A stretch of 64,000 nucleotides of DNA from an uncultured Bacteroidales bacterium (GCA_947168515.1 CAMVMF010000003.1:44905-108904), one strand, 5' to 3'. Positions 26,776 through 35,999 are shown, counted from the stretch's first letter. Program-made: numbers and translations. The notes: a model not told the origin generated them from the letters alone.

Positions 26776-27384
26776 ATGAGAAAATGTACTATTATTATGC
26801 TGACGGCTGCCATGGTGGCACTGATGGCACAATGCAGCCCTAAGCAGGAAGAAAAACAAGAAACATCAATGAATACTGAACTTAAACCTTTTGATGTACA
26901 GAAAGATTTCACAGACAATGGGTTCACCTATTTCACCAAAAATCTTATTCTTTGTTCCGGCGATAGCACGGAGCACAACGCCATGACCATAGGATGGGGT
27001 GCTATCGGCAATTATTTGGGCCACGACAGACCCACGATGACTGTCTATGTGGCTCCGGCGCGCTACACTTACGAGTTTATGGAACGCCACCAACGTTTCA
27101 CCATCATGGAGTTTGCCGACCCCAAGGTGTGGCAGTATATGGGCAAATATAGCGGGCGCGATGGCGACAAGGCCGCGGCTTTGGGTTTGCACGTGGCGTA
27201 TACCGAGAACGGTACTCCCTATTACGAGGAGGCCTTGAGCGTTATAGAGTGTGAGATACTGACTTCGTGGCACCAGACTGCCGAGGATTTCCGCAACGCT
27301 ACCCCGCAGAGATGGTATGAGGGTTTCGATGCCGGCATACATACCATTTATATTGGCGAGGTGATTGGTGCTTGGAAACGCTAG
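26776..27384 (+). CDS. Flavin reductase-like (FMN-binding split-barrel) lipoprotein
   Basis: A 202-residue protein. The lipoprotein signal (MVALMAQC, Cys21) is followed by a split-barrel domain of the flavin reductase type: KNLILCSGDSTEHNAMTIGWGAIGNYLGHDRP is the usual flavin-binding start, then VAPARYTYEFMERHQRFTIMEF. It probably binds FMN; the lipobox would place it outside the cytoplasm, unusual for this family, where a soluble form could start at an internal Met (MNTELKPFD, residue 33). It is the only plus-strand gene in the glycan locus and has its own promoter. Confidence 0.82.
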   Translation: MRKCTIIMLTAAMVALMAQCSPKQEEKQETSMNTELKPFDVQKDFTDNGFTYFTKNLILCSGDSTEHNAMTIGWGAIGNYLGHDRPTMTVYVAPARYTYEFMERHQRFTIMEFADPKVWQYMGKYSGRDGDKAAALGLHVAYTENGTPYYEEALSVIECEILTSWHQTAEDFRNATPQRWYEGFDAGIHTIYIGEVIGAWKR

Positions 27385-27471
27385 GCGCCTATGGGATTGG
27401 CAGCCAGCCTGGCTGACCAGGGGATGAGGGCGAGGACGGCGGTTGCGGTCCTCGCCCTTCTCTCTTTGGGC

Positions 27472-29838
27472 TTATTTTCTTTCCCGCAGGCTGACGGCAA
27501 AACCGCCGCAGGGGGCCATGCGCAGTTTGAGGGTGGTCTTGGAGGTGACTTTTTGGGTGGCGATGGTGTAGGCTTGCGGATTGTAGGTGTCGCCGGGGAG
27601 GCCGGAGGCGTTTTTGGCATCGGAGTAGATGACGGCATCGTATGTTACGCCGGGCTTGAGGAAGTCCAGCTTCACTTTTACCTCGCGGGCGTTCTCGTCG
27701 GTTACGCCACCCACATACCACACGTCTCGTGGCTGTGCCCCTTGCAGGTCGGCAGCGGTGGCTGTCTCCGGCAGCGCGTAAACAAAGCGGGCGGCATTGG
27801 AGAGCATGTCTTTTTTGCCGTCGGCCAATTGGGCGACACCCTCGGCGGCTTTGTTGAGGGTGGCGACTTTGGGATGGCGTGCGGTGACGATGTAGTCGCC
27901 GGGCTCAGCCATCAGATAGAGGGAGGTGTCCCAGTCCACGGCCACATCTTTGATGAATTGGAAGGCATCCATGAAGGGGGTATAGTGCTCGGGGAAGTCC
28001 GCGGCCATTTGCAGGGGAGAGTAGAAGGTTACATATAGTCCCAGTTGATTGCATATCGTGTGGCGCATCTGGTTGCCCTTGCCCCAGCTGATGATTTTGC
28101 CCATGTCGGTCTCAAAGATGCCGGGCGTATAGTCCATGGGGCCACCCTGCAGGCGGGTGAAGGGCAGGATGGTGGTGTGGCCGGGTTTGATGGCTCCGCG
28201 AAATTCGGTTCCCATGGCACTTTCGTTGCCTATCATGTTGGGCCAGGTGCGGCAGAGTCCTGTCGGACGCACGGCTTCGTGTGCGTTGACCATGATGTGG
28301 TGGCGGGCCGCTTCGGTGATGGCATAGTGGTAGTGGTTGATGAGGGGTTGGCTGTAGTGGTGTTCGCCGTGGGGCACTATCTTCCCCACATAGCCGCTCT
28401 TGACGGCATCGTAGCCGTACTGATTCATGAGGTTGTAGGCCCGTTCCATGTGGCGCTCGTAGTTGGTCACCGAGGAGCTTGTCTCGTGGTGCATGATGAG
28501 ACGGATGCCTTTCTGGTGGGCGTAGCGGTTGAGCTCCGGCAGGTCGAAGTCGGGGTAGGGGGTAAGGAAGTCGAAGACATAGTCTTTCTCCTTGCCGTAC
28601 CAGTCCTCCCAACCGATGTTCCACCCTTCGATGAGTATGGCGTCGAAGCCGTTTTGGGAGGCAAAGTCGATGTAGCGTTTTACATTGGCGGTATTGGCGG
28701 CATGGCGGCCGTGGGGGGTGCAGTGTTCATAGTCGGTCACTCCCAGTTTTACCGATGGAAAGTCATTGGTGATGCTCCAGCAGTTCTTGTCGCTGATCAT
28801 CTCCCACCACACGCCCATGTATTTCACAGGATGAATCCAGCTGACATCTTCCAAGGCACAGGGATCGTTGAGGTTGAGAATCAGGCGCGAGCGCAACACG
28901 TCGGTGGCCTTCTCGCACACCTGCACGGTGCGCCAGGGGGTCTTGCAGGGGGTCTGCAGCCGTCCTTTGTAGCCTGTGGCATCGGGGGTCAGGTGGGTGC
29001 GGAAAACGTATTGGGTGTCGTCGAAGTCGAGATTCATGGTGGGGTAGTCGAGTACTGCCGCCTCGTGGATGTTGATATACAGGCCATCGTCGGTTCTCAT
29101 CTGCAGGGCGGTCTGCACGCCGGTCTCCGAGAAACTCTCCCAAGGCCAGCCGCCGCCAATTTGTGCGCTGGAGTGGAGACTGCGAATCTGCGAAAGGCGG
29201 CTCTCGGTGTAGTTGAACTCCTGTGTGTCGTAGTCGCCCGGAATCCACCATGCCGTGTGGTCGCCAGCCATGGCAAACTCGGTCAGCTCTTCTTTTATCC
29301 AGAAGTAAACCAAGGCGTTGTATTTCTCATCGGAAGTCCTCTTGGGGGTGATCTCCATGGGGAATTCGTACCGGAAGCCCAGCCCGTCGTCGTAGAGGCG
29401 GAAACGAATCTGCATTACCGAAGGGCGTCTCTCGGTGGAATGGTCCATGCTGGACACGGCACCTGCGGGTTGCTCCAGTGTGATCAACAACTCGTTGTAG
29501 CGATTGCGAATGGAGGCTTCTTCGCCCCAGACAGGGTGCCAGGTCTCGTCCTTGGAGTCGCGCGAGATGGCACGGATCACAAAGGCATGGGCCAGGTCGT
29601 CGCGCCATTCCAGCGTAAAGCCCATCCGCGAGGGCAGCACGACGGCTTTGCCGGCACGGTCCAAAGCGTACTGCGGTATGCCGTCCACTACCGCAAAACG
29701 AAGCAGAAGTTGGCCGTCAGGACTCTTAAGTGTGACAGCGTTTTGGGGCATTTGGCGAGTGACGAAATGGCTGTCGGCAAATGTGGCCTGTGCCAACATC
29801 GTGGCCAGACAATAGATGAGGAATAAACGTAGTTTCAT
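27472..29838 (-). CDS. GH97 glycosidase (SusB-type, probably inverting)
   Basis: A 788-residue enzyme with a signal peptide (FLIYCLATMLAQATFA). An N-terminal beta-sandwich (VTLKSPDGQLLLRFAV) is followed by a (beta/alpha)8 barrel with IEGWNIGWEDWYG, IMHHETSSSVTNYE, VNAHEAVRPTG and NESAMGTEF, then a C-terminal sheet domain. The conserved Glu residues and the absence of a Lys-x-Asp-Phe nucleophile motif fit the inverting alpha-glucosidase branch rather than the retaining alpha-galactosidase branch. A minus-strand -7 box (TATATTTG, 29882-29875) lies 37 bases before the ATG. The gene ends convergently with the flavin-reductase gene. Confidence 0.93.
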   Translation of the reverse strand: MKLRLFLIYCLATMLAQATFADSHFVTRQMPQNAVTLKSPDGQLLLRFAVVDGIPQYALDRAGKAVVLPSRMGFTLEWRDDLAHAFVIRAISRDSKDETWHPVWGEEASIRNRYNELLITLEQPAGAVSSMDHSTERRPSVMQIRFRLYDDGLGFRYEFPMEITPKRTSDEKYNALVYFWIKEELTEFAMAGDHTAWWIPGDYDTQEFNYTESRLSQIRSLHSSAQIGGGWPWESFSETGVQTALQMRTDDGLYINIHEAAVLDYPTMNLDFDDTQYVFRTHLTPDATGYKGRLQTPCKTPWRTVQVCEKATDVLRSRLILNLNDPCALEDVSWIHPVKYMGVWWEMISDKNCWSITNDFPSVKLGVTDYEHCTPHGRHAANTANVKRYIDFASQNGFDAILIEGWNIGWEDWYGKEKDYVFDFLTPYPDFDLPELNRYAHQKGIRLIMHHETSSSVTNYERHMERAYNLMNQYGYDAVKSGYVGKIVPHGEHHYSQPLINHYHYAITEAARHHIMVNAHEAVRPTGLCRTWPNMIGNESAMGTEFRGAIKPGHTTILPFTRLQGGPMDYTPGIFETDMGKIISWGKGNQMRHTICNQLGLYVTFYSPLQMAADFPEHYTPFMDAFQFIKDVAVDWDTSLYLMAEPGDYIVTARHPKVATLNKAAEGVAQLADGKKDMLSNAARFVYALPETATAADLQGAQPRDVWYVGGVTDENAREVKVKLDFLKPGVTYDAVIYSDAKNASGLPGDTYNPQAYTIATQKVTSKTTLKLRMAPCGGFAVSLRERK

Positions 29839-29961
29839 ATCGTTATATTTTTATTATGCATATTCAACAGTTTGCAAATATACACCTTTTTGCCAAATAA
29901 GGATAACTTTTTTTTCCACCGTCTTCCACCGCCCTTTGGCAAACTCGCAGCCCCCCGCTAA

Positions 29962-30130
29962 TTAAAAGTAAAAAGTAAAAACTAAAAACTAAAAGTGTTG
30001 AGAGTTGAGTGTTGAGAGTTGGTAACCTCCAGAAATGCCCTGCAAGGGCTTAAACAGATCTAGCCCAATGGCAACGCCTTGGGTGAGAGTTGAGAATTGG
30101 GAATTTGTACTAAGGTAAAAACTAAAAACT
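29962..30130. repeat. Composite spacer with repeat A (plus orientation)
   Basis: The reverse TTTTAGTTTTTAG module is at 29962-29996, GAGAGTTGAG heptads follow, repeat A is at 30021-30087, and a short GGTAAAAACTAAAAACT copy is at 30113-30130. Beyond it, to 30242, I see nothing. Confidence 0.85.
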
Positions 30131-30242
30131 TTTTTTGTTGTCAGTTCCTTTTGAAGGATAAATTTGGAGCTTGGCAGGGGTGCGGTTTGCTGAATCGGGA
30201 TTTGAAAGGAAAATAGTTTTTATGTGAGTCGTTTTTTTTGTG

Positions 30243-30250
30243 TATTTTTG
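30243..30250 (+). promoter_or_regulatory. -7 box of the U32 gene
   Basis: TATTTTTG, about 85 bases before the ATG at 30334. Confidence 0.7.
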
Positions 30251-30333
30251 CAAAGCGTATTGTAATGATACGGATGAAGGATAGCGCGGCTGGGGCTTTG
30301 ATAGTCATTACACTTCGAAACGGATAATATCAC

Positions 30334-31596
30334 ATGACGATGAACGACAAAATTGAAATCATGGCCCCGGTAGGGTCGTACGAGAGTTTGAGTGCCGCCA
30401 TACAGGCGGGGGCCGATGCCATTTATTTCGGCGTAGGGAACCTCAATATGCGCTCCCGTTCGGCAGCCAATTTTGGGTTGGAGGACCTTGCCAAGATAGC
30501 CCAAATATGCCGCGACCACGGCATCCGCACCTACCTCACGGTCAACACCATCATTTACAATCAGGAGATTGAGGAGATGCACGCGCTGTTGCAAGCGGCC
30601 AAGGCGGCCGGAGTCAGTGCCATCATCGCTTCAGACATGGCTGTCATTACCTACGCCAACAGCATCGGCGTGGAGGTGCATATCTCCACCCAGTGCAATA
30701 TCTCCAACGTCGAGGCGGTGCGTTTCTATGCCCAGTTTGCCGACGTGGTGGTCACCGCCCGCGAGTTGCCGCTGAGCCAGGTGGCTGAGATTACACAGTT
30801 CATCCGCGACCACGATATCCGCGGACCGAAAGGCGAGCTGGTGCAGGTGGAGGTGTTTGCCCATGGGGCCCTCTGCATGAGCGTCAGCGGCAAGTGCTAC
30901 CTCAGTTTGGACGAGTACAACTACAGCGCCAACCGCGGAGCCTGCCTTCAACTCTGTCGCCGCAAGTACTTAGTCAAGGATGTGGAGACGGGTACCGAGC
31001 TGGTGGTGGACGGCAAATACATCATGTCGCCCAAAGACCTCTGCACCATCGGTTTCCTGGACAAGGTGGTCAAGGCCGGTGTGCGGGTGCTGAAGATTGA
31101 GGGTCGCGGGCGCAGTGCCGACTATGTGAAGGTGGTGGTGGAGTGCTATCGCGAGGCGTTGGATGCCATTGCCGACGGCACCTACACGCCGGAACGCATC
31201 AGCCAGTGGACTGAACGGCTGGCCACGGTGTTCAACCGCGGTTTCTGGGACGGCTACTATCTGGGCCGCAAGATGGGCGAGTGGAGCGAACGCTACGGCT
31301 CCCAGGCCACCGAGAACAAGGTCTTTCTGGGCAAGGTGACCAATTACTACAACCGCCCGCAGGTGGCTGAGATGAAGATTGAGACTGCCGAGCACCTGCG
31401 CGTAGGCGAAGACCTGATGGTGATAGGGCAGACCACAGGCGTCTACCGCGCCACGGTGGAGGAACTGCGCCTGGGCGATACCGCCCAGCCCGTGCCCGAG
31501 GTGGGCCAAGGCGATGTCTTCAGCGTCAAGACTACCGAGCTGCTCCACCGCGGCGACAAACTCTACCGCGTAGACAGTGTGGTGGAGGAATTCTGA
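30334..31596 (+). CDS. U32 peptidase family protein (tRNA hydroxylation type)
   Basis: A 420-residue protein with the U32 barrel: IMAPVGSYESLSAAIQAGADAIYFG at the start and VEVFAHGALCMSVSGKCYLS with conserved Cys residues, then NRGACLQLCRRKY. These Cys are thought to hold an iron-sulfur cluster in relatives that hydroxylate tRNA uridine 34 with prephenate (TrhP/YegQ type). Despite the name, protease activity is doubtful for this subgroup. The ATG at 30334 or the one at 30340 could start translation. It stands alone behind its own promoter. Confidence 0.9.
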   Translation: MTMNDKIEIMAPVGSYESLSAAIQAGADAIYFGVGNLNMRSRSAANFGLEDLAKIAQICRDHGIRTYLTVNTIIYNQEIEEMHALLQAAKAAGVSAIIASDMAVITYANSIGVEVHISTQCNISNVEAVRFYAQFADVVVTARELPLSQVAEITQFIRDHDIRGPKGELVQVEVFAHGALCMSVSGKCYLSLDEYNYSANRGACLQLCRRKYLVKDVETGTELVVDGKYIMSPKDLCTIGFLDKVVKAGVRVLKIEGRGRSADYVKVVVECYREALDAIADGTYTPERISQWTERLATVFNRGFWDGYYLGRKMGEWSERYGSQATENKVFLGKVTNYYNRPQVAEMKIETAEHLRVGEDLMVIGQTTGVYRATVEELRLGDTAQPVPEVGQGDVFSVKTTELLHRGDKLYRVDSVVEEF

Positions 31597-31729
31597 CCCT
31601 GATGCTAAGTATACTAGAGCCATTTTGGATTACTTGAAGGTTTGACAATGACTCGCTCAACGAGACGGAAAAATGTTAAATCTGAAACTTACACGACTAT
31701 ATCCTTATTTTGAGTAATGTTTAATTAAA

Positions 31730-31840
31730 GGGGACTTCTATTAATGACTTTTGAACACGAATTGCACGAATCTAACGAATTTATTATCTGAATCTTCATG
31801 CAGGCATGATTACGAATAAAACGAATTTTTAGAAGTCCCC
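31730..31840. repeat. MITE-like element with 11-bp inverted ends
   Basis: GGGGACTTCTA (31730-31740) and TAGAAGTCCCC (31830-31840) are perfect inverted repeats around 89 AT-rich bases with repeated ACGAAT words. It has no coding capacity. It lies 20 bases before the exporter gene's ATG. Confidence 0.6.
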
Positions 31841-31860
31841 TAAAGAAAAAAAGTTGGTTG

Positions 31861-33105
31861 ATGACTGAGGAACAGGAACAGGCTTTGCAATTGGCCACCG
31901 AAGCGGGACACATCCTTCTCGAAAACGGCGCGGAAATCAGCCGCGTGGAGGAGACGATGACCCGCATCGCTGGGCATTACGGCGTGGAGGATGAGAGTTT
32001 CTTTGTGCTGAGCAACGGCATCATTGCCACTGGTCAGCACTATGCCCGCGCCGAGTTCATCCCAATCAAGGGCACGCAGCTGTCGCGCGTGGTGGAGGTG
32101 AACCAGTTGAGCCGCGACGTGTGCGATGGTAGGTGCACGTTGGACCAGCTGTCCTCCCGCCTGGACGCTATCCGCCATAGTACCGCGAAGCCTTGGTGGG
32201 AGCAGATAGTGGGCATTGCGGTGGGTGTTTCGGCCTTCAGCCTGCTCTTTGGCGGCAGCTTGATGGATGCGGCCATTACGTTTGCGGTAGGGGTGCTGTT
32301 GGGATGCTTTATGGCCTTTTTGATGCCCCACATGTCGCGCTTTTTTGGCAACGTGGTGGGCGGTCTGGTGGGTGGTATGCTTTGCATTGTGGCTTCTCGG
32401 TTGGGGCTGGGCGAGCATCTGCCCAATATGATTATCGGCACCATCATTGCCCTGGTGCCCGGGGTGCCATTCACCAACGGCATACGCGACATTGCCCATG
32501 AAGACTATATTGCCGGGGCCACGCGTATGCTGGATGCTTTTATGATGTTTCTCTGTATCGCCTTAGGCGTGTGCCTGGCATTTATCATAGACGGTCGGCT
32601 GCATCATGGACTTCTGCAGTTGGGAGCTCCTGCGGTGGACTACTATGCGGCAGGCTGGTTTTTCCAACTGCCAGCGGCATTGCTGGGCACGATCGGTTTT
32701 TCAGTACTCTTTGGGGCTCCGCGCCGCTATTATGTGGGGTGCGGCATCTGTGGCATGGCGGGCTGGGCGTTGTTCCTATTGCTTAATGGCGATATGAGGG
32801 TTTCGCTGTTCCACCTTTCGCCCGCAGAGTCGGCGTTGTCTGCCGCTATGCTGGTGGCCCTGCTGTCGCAATTGATGGCACAAAAGTGGCACTGTCCCAC
32901 GACGTTGTATCTTATTTGCGGCATCATACCTTTGGTGCCGGGAGGGGCTATCTTCTGGACGGCCTATTATATGGTGGCCAGCCGATTGGGCATGGCTGCC
33001 GCCACAGGGTTTGTGGCCATCAAGGTCACGATTGCCATTGCTGTGGGCATTATTCTGGCAGGCGGAATCCTGCGGATTGTCACTCCCAAAGCAAGGCGGT
33101 TCTAA
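31861..33105 (+). CDS. ThrE-type threonine/serine exporter (fused form)
   Basis: A 414-residue inner-membrane protein. The N-terminal 110 residues form the soluble DUF1212/ThrE segment (AGHILLENGAEISRVEETMTRIA). About ten membrane segments follow, with LVPGVPFTNGIRDI and a second, DUF3815-like half (IIPLVPGGAIFWT). In many bacteria the two halves are separate genes (ThrP/ThrB-like); here they are fused. It exports threonine or serine by proton exchange. The ATG at 31861 is preferred to the TTG three bases earlier. The radA gene follows after 14 bases. Confidence 0.9.
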   Translation: MTEEQEQALQLATEAGHILLENGAEISRVEETMTRIAGHYGVEDESFFVLSNGIIATGQHYARAEFIPIKGTQLSRVVEVNQLSRDVCDGRCTLDQLSSRLDAIRHSTAKPWWEQIVGIAVGVSAFSLLFGGSLMDAAITFAVGVLLGCFMAFLMPHMSRFFGNVVGGLVGGMLCIVASRLGLGEHLPNMIIGTIIALVPGVPFTNGIRDIAHEDYIAGATRMLDAFMMFLCIALGVCLAFIIDGRLHHGLLQLGAPAVDYYAAGWFFQLPAALLGTIGFSVLFGAPRRYYVGCGICGMAGWALFLLLNGDMRVSLFHLSPAESALSAAMLVALLSQLMAQKWHCPTTLYLICGIIPLVPGGAIFWTAYYMVASRLGMAAATGFVAIKVTIAIAVGIILAGGILRIVTPKARRF

Positions 33106-33119
33106 TCTTTTTTTTGACT

Positions 33120-34505
33120 ATGGCAAAAGCAAGAACTTATTATTACTGTCGCGAATGCGGCTACCAGAGCAGCAGCTGGTTGGGCAAATGCCCCGCTTGC
33201 GGCAAATGGAATACTTTTGACGAGGAGGTGGTGCAGAAAGAACCCTCCGGCAGCAAACAGAAGGCTAAGGGTGGCACCACGAGTGCCCCCAAGCTCATAC
33301 AGCATGTTACTTATAGCGAAACACAACGGATGCCCACCCATTGTGCCGAGTTCGACCGCGTGTTGGGCGGCGGCATTGTGCCGGGGTCGTTGCTGCTGAT
33401 AGGCGGCGAGCCGGGCATCGGCAAGAGTACACTTTTGCTGCAGACGGCTTTGGCTATCAAGGACCGTAAGATACTCTATGTGAGTGGCGAGGAGAGCGAA
33501 GAGCAGATAAAGATGAGGGCCGACCGCGTGGAGACGGCCCCGGCAAGTGACTTTGATGGCACGGCAGGCTGCTATGTGGTGAGCGAGACTTCGATGGAGC
33601 GTATTTTCGAACATATAGAGGCGGTACAGCCCGAGCTGGTGATTGTCGACTCTATCCAGACGGTGAACACCGAGACCATCGAGTCGGGCAGCGGCAGCAT
33701 CTCGCAGATACGCGAGTGCACCACCCAGTTTCAGCACTACGCCAAAGAGAGCGGGGTGCCGGTGCTGCTGGTGGGCCACATTACCAAGGACGGCACCTTG
33801 GCAGGGCCCAAGGTGATGGAACATATCGTTGACGCTGTCTTGCAGTTCGAAGGCGACCGCAATTACGGCTTCCGCATCCTGCGGGCACTGAAGAACCGCT
33901 TCGGCTCGACGGCTGAGATTGGCATTTTCGAGATGCGGGGCAGCGGCCTTTGCGAGGTGTCCAACCCGTCGGAGCTTCTGTTGGCACACCGCGACGAGGA
34001 GCTGAGCGGAGCTGCCGTGGCAGCCACGCTGGAAGGGGTGCGCCCGATGTTTATAGAGGTGCAGTCGCTGGTGAGCAGTGCCGTCTATGGCACGCCGCAG
34101 CGCAATGCCAACGGGTTTGACATGCGGCGCATGAGTATGCTGCTGGCCGTGCTGGAGAAACGCTGTGGTTTCAAATTAGGGGCCAAGGATGTCTTCCTCA
34201 ATATGGCGGGAGGCATGCGCGTCAACGACCCCGCTATGGACCTGGCGGTGGCCTGCAGCATCCTCTCCAGCAATGTCGATATGCCTATTTCGCCCCGCTT
34301 TTGCTTTGCCGCCGAGTTGGGACTCAGCGGCGAGGTGCGCCCCGTGAGCCGCGTGGAGCAGCGCATTGGCGAGGCCGCCCGCCTAGGATTTGAAAAGATT
34401 TTTGTTTCCAAATATGATGCCAAGTCGGTAGACCGCGCCCGATACAAGATTCAGATCGTGTCGGTGAGCGTTATCGAAGAGGCTTTTAGAGAATTATTTG
34501 CATAG
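33120..34505 (+). CDS. radA: DNA repair protein RadA
   Basis: A 461-residue RecA-related branch-migration ATPase. It has a C4 zinc finger (CREC...CPAC, Cys10-Cys27), Walker A GGEPGIGKST, the RadA-specific KNRFGSTAEIG motif and a C-terminal Lon-like domain (MAGGMRVNDPAMDLAVACSILSS). It processes recombination intermediates in the cytosol. The ATG at 33120 gives MAKARTYYYC, the standard start; the frame is open upstream but overlaps the exporter. The small TSCPD gene follows by three bases, so the genes form an operon. Confidence 0.97.
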   Translation: MAKARTYYYCRECGYQSSSWLGKCPACGKWNTFDEEVVQKEPSGSKQKAKGGTTSAPKLIQHVTYSETQRMPTHCAEFDRVLGGGIVPGSLLLIGGEPGIGKSTLLLQTALAIKDRKILYVSGEESEEQIKMRADRVETAPASDFDGTAGCYVVSETSMERIFEHIEAVQPELVIVDSIQTVNTETIESGSGSISQIRECTTQFQHYAKESGVPVLLVGHITKDGTLAGPKVMEHIVDAVLQFEGDRNYGFRILRALKNRFGSTAEIGIFEMRGSGLCEVSNPSELLLAHRDEELSGAAVAATLEGVRPMFIEVQSLVSSAVYGTPQRNANGFDMRRMSMLLAVLEKRCGFKLGAKDVFLNMAGGMRVNDPAMDLAVACSILSSNVDMPISPRFCFAAELGLSGEVRPVSRVEQRIGEAARLGFEKIFVSKYDAKSVDRARYKIQIVSVSVIEEAFRELFA

Positions 34506-34508
34506 AAA

Positions 34509-34760
34509 ATGAAACACCATACTTATTTTACCGAAGGCACTTGCAGTGCCGTGATAGAGTTTGATATTGCCGACGACAATACACTCCATAATGTCCACTT
34601 TGTGGGTGGCTGCAACGGCAACCTGCAGGGCATTGGCAAACTGGTGGAGGGCATGGATGCCCACGCCGTGGTCGACCGCTTGGAGGGCATCCGCTGCGGT
34701 TTCAAGGATACCTCTTGCCCCGACCAACTCACCCGCGCCATCAGAGAGGTCGTAGGATAG
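34509..34760 (+). CDS. TSCPD-domain protein (TIGR03905-like)
   Basis: An 83-residue protein with FTEGTCSAVIEFDI, VHFVGGCNGNLQGI and the eponymous TSCPDQL motif, also found at the end of some ribonucleotide reductases. The conserved Cys residues may bind metal. Function in the stand-alone form is not established. It is tightly packed between radA and vsr. Confidence 0.9.
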   Translation: MKHHTYFTEGTCSAVIEFDIADDNTLHNVHFVGGCNGNLQGIGKLVEGMDAHAVVDRLEGIRCGFKDTSCPDQLTRAIREVVG

Positions 34761-34776
34761 GCAACGCACCACAGCC

Positions 34777-35283
34777 ATGGCTCTCACCCCAGAACAGCGG
34801 CGGCGCTGCATGCAGGCCAATCGTAGCACCGGCACCAAACCCGAAAAGGTGCTGGCACGTGAGTTGTGGCATAGGGGCTACCGTTATCGAAAGAATGTCC
34901 GTGGCATTCCGGGCACCCCCGACATTTGTTTCAAGAGCAAGAAGGTGGCGGTCTTTGTCGATGGCGACTTTTGGCATGGGCGCGACTGGCTTCATGCTCG
35001 CCAGCGTATCAAAAGCAATCAGGAGTTCTGGTATGGCAAGATAGAGCGCAATATCGCCCGTGACCACCGCACCGACCAGCGCTTGAAGGCTCGTGGGTGG
35101 CGTGTGCTTCGCTTTTGGGCAAGCGATGTGATGAAACATACCGCGGAATGTGCTGACCGTGTGGAGGCCGTCCTTCGTGAGGAGCAGATAGAGCATCTGC
35201 ACCGCGTCTATCTGTACGACACGCAGTACGACACCGTCGACGTGGCCGCGGAGGAGGAGTTTGAGGGACTAGGGCAAGACTAG
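34777..35283 (+). CDS. Vsr-like very short patch mismatch endonuclease
   Basis: A 168-residue protein with Vsr landmarks: RRRCMQANRSTGTKPEKVLARELW at the start, GIPGTPDICF with the catalytic Asp, and VFVDGDFWHGRDW with the His. The zinc-binding Cys set of E. coli Vsr is missing. Vsr nicks T:G mismatches left by deamination of 5-methylcytosine. No DNA cytosine methyltransferase is in the window, which is unusual for vsr. The ATG at 34777 starts MALTPEQRRR. It closes the radA operon. Confidence 0.88.
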   Translation: MALTPEQRRRCMQANRSTGTKPEKVLARELWHRGYRYRKNVRGIPGTPDICFKSKKVAVFVDGDFWHGRDWLHARQRIKSNQEFWYGKIERNIARDHRTDQRLKARGWRVLRFWASDVMKHTAECADRVEAVLREEQIEHLHRVYLYDTQYDTVDVAAEEEFEGLGQD

Positions 35284-35293
35284 GACTCGCACG

Positions 35294-35962
35294 CTACCGG
35301 TTTATAAAGACTATCACGCCATCGCCCTGCACTTCAAAGCTGTCGCCTAAGGCTTCGTTCAACGTGGCCTCCCACAGCCAACGGAAGCGGCGGTTTTCAA
35401 TGGGGTACTTGAGACCTTTGGCACTTACCGGTGTGTCGGGTTTCAGTGCGAAGAGGCTCACCTGCTGTCCTTGGCGAGAGTGAAACAGACGCACCCCCTC
35501 CACGGGGTAGAAGGTGCCGTAGTCGCTGTGCATGGCCATACGCAGGGCGGGAAACTGCTCGGCATAGTAGGCCAGAAGGGATATGTTGCCGAGGGTGTGG
35601 TCTTCGCGTTTGCCGGTGGCCCCCAGTATGTTGACGTTTATTGGTCCGTCTCCCAGCTTTTTACACCTCTCGTCCACATGGCGCACGGCCTTGGTCAGGT
35701 CGTTGTATTCCTGCTCGGCAATCTGCTGGCAGTCAATAGCCAACCCCTCGTGCTGGGCTTCATGCAGTAGGGCGGGGGAGAGGGAGTCGCCGTCACCCAC
35801 TACGGACACTTCTTGGCGCGGACGAGGCGACTGTTGTCGGTACCATTGGAGGTATTTTTCCAAAGCACCGTCGCAGCATACAACCCAATCGGCCTCGCCT
35901 AGCTGTTTCAGCACAGGAGGTAAGGTGGGGAATGTTCCGTTGGCTATAATGGTGATATTCAT
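35294..35962 (-). CDS. Thiamine pyrophosphokinase
   Basis: A 222-residue enzyme that makes thiamine diphosphate from thiamine and ATP. Motifs: VVCCDGALEKYL, VVGDGDSLSPAL, EQEYNDLTKAV and ILGATGKREDHTLGNISLL, which covers the ATP/thiamine site. The start at 35962 (MNITIIANG) is fixed by a minus-strand -7 box at 36007-36000; a longer frame to 36055 would begin upstream of the promoter. It is convergent with vsr, ten bases apart. Confidence 0.93.
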   Translation of the reverse strand: MNITIIANGTFPTLPPVLKQLGEADWVVCCDGALEKYLQWYRQQSPRPRQEVSVVGDGDSLSPALLHEAQHEGLAIDCQQIAEQEYNDLTKAVRHVDERCKKLGDGPINVNILGATGKREDHTLGNISLLAYYAEQFPALRMAMHSDYGTFYPVEGVRLFHSRQGQQVSLFALKPDTPVSAKGLKYPIENRRFRWLWEATLNEALGDSFEVQGDGVIVFINR

Positions 35963-35999
35963 TTGTATAGAGCGTGTTTCGGATTCCGTTTTTCTGTCA

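Noticed and set aside
28045..29826. Long antisense frame (593 codons) over the GH97 gene
   Set aside because: GH97 motifs on the minus strand are clear; the antisense product has no recognisable domains.
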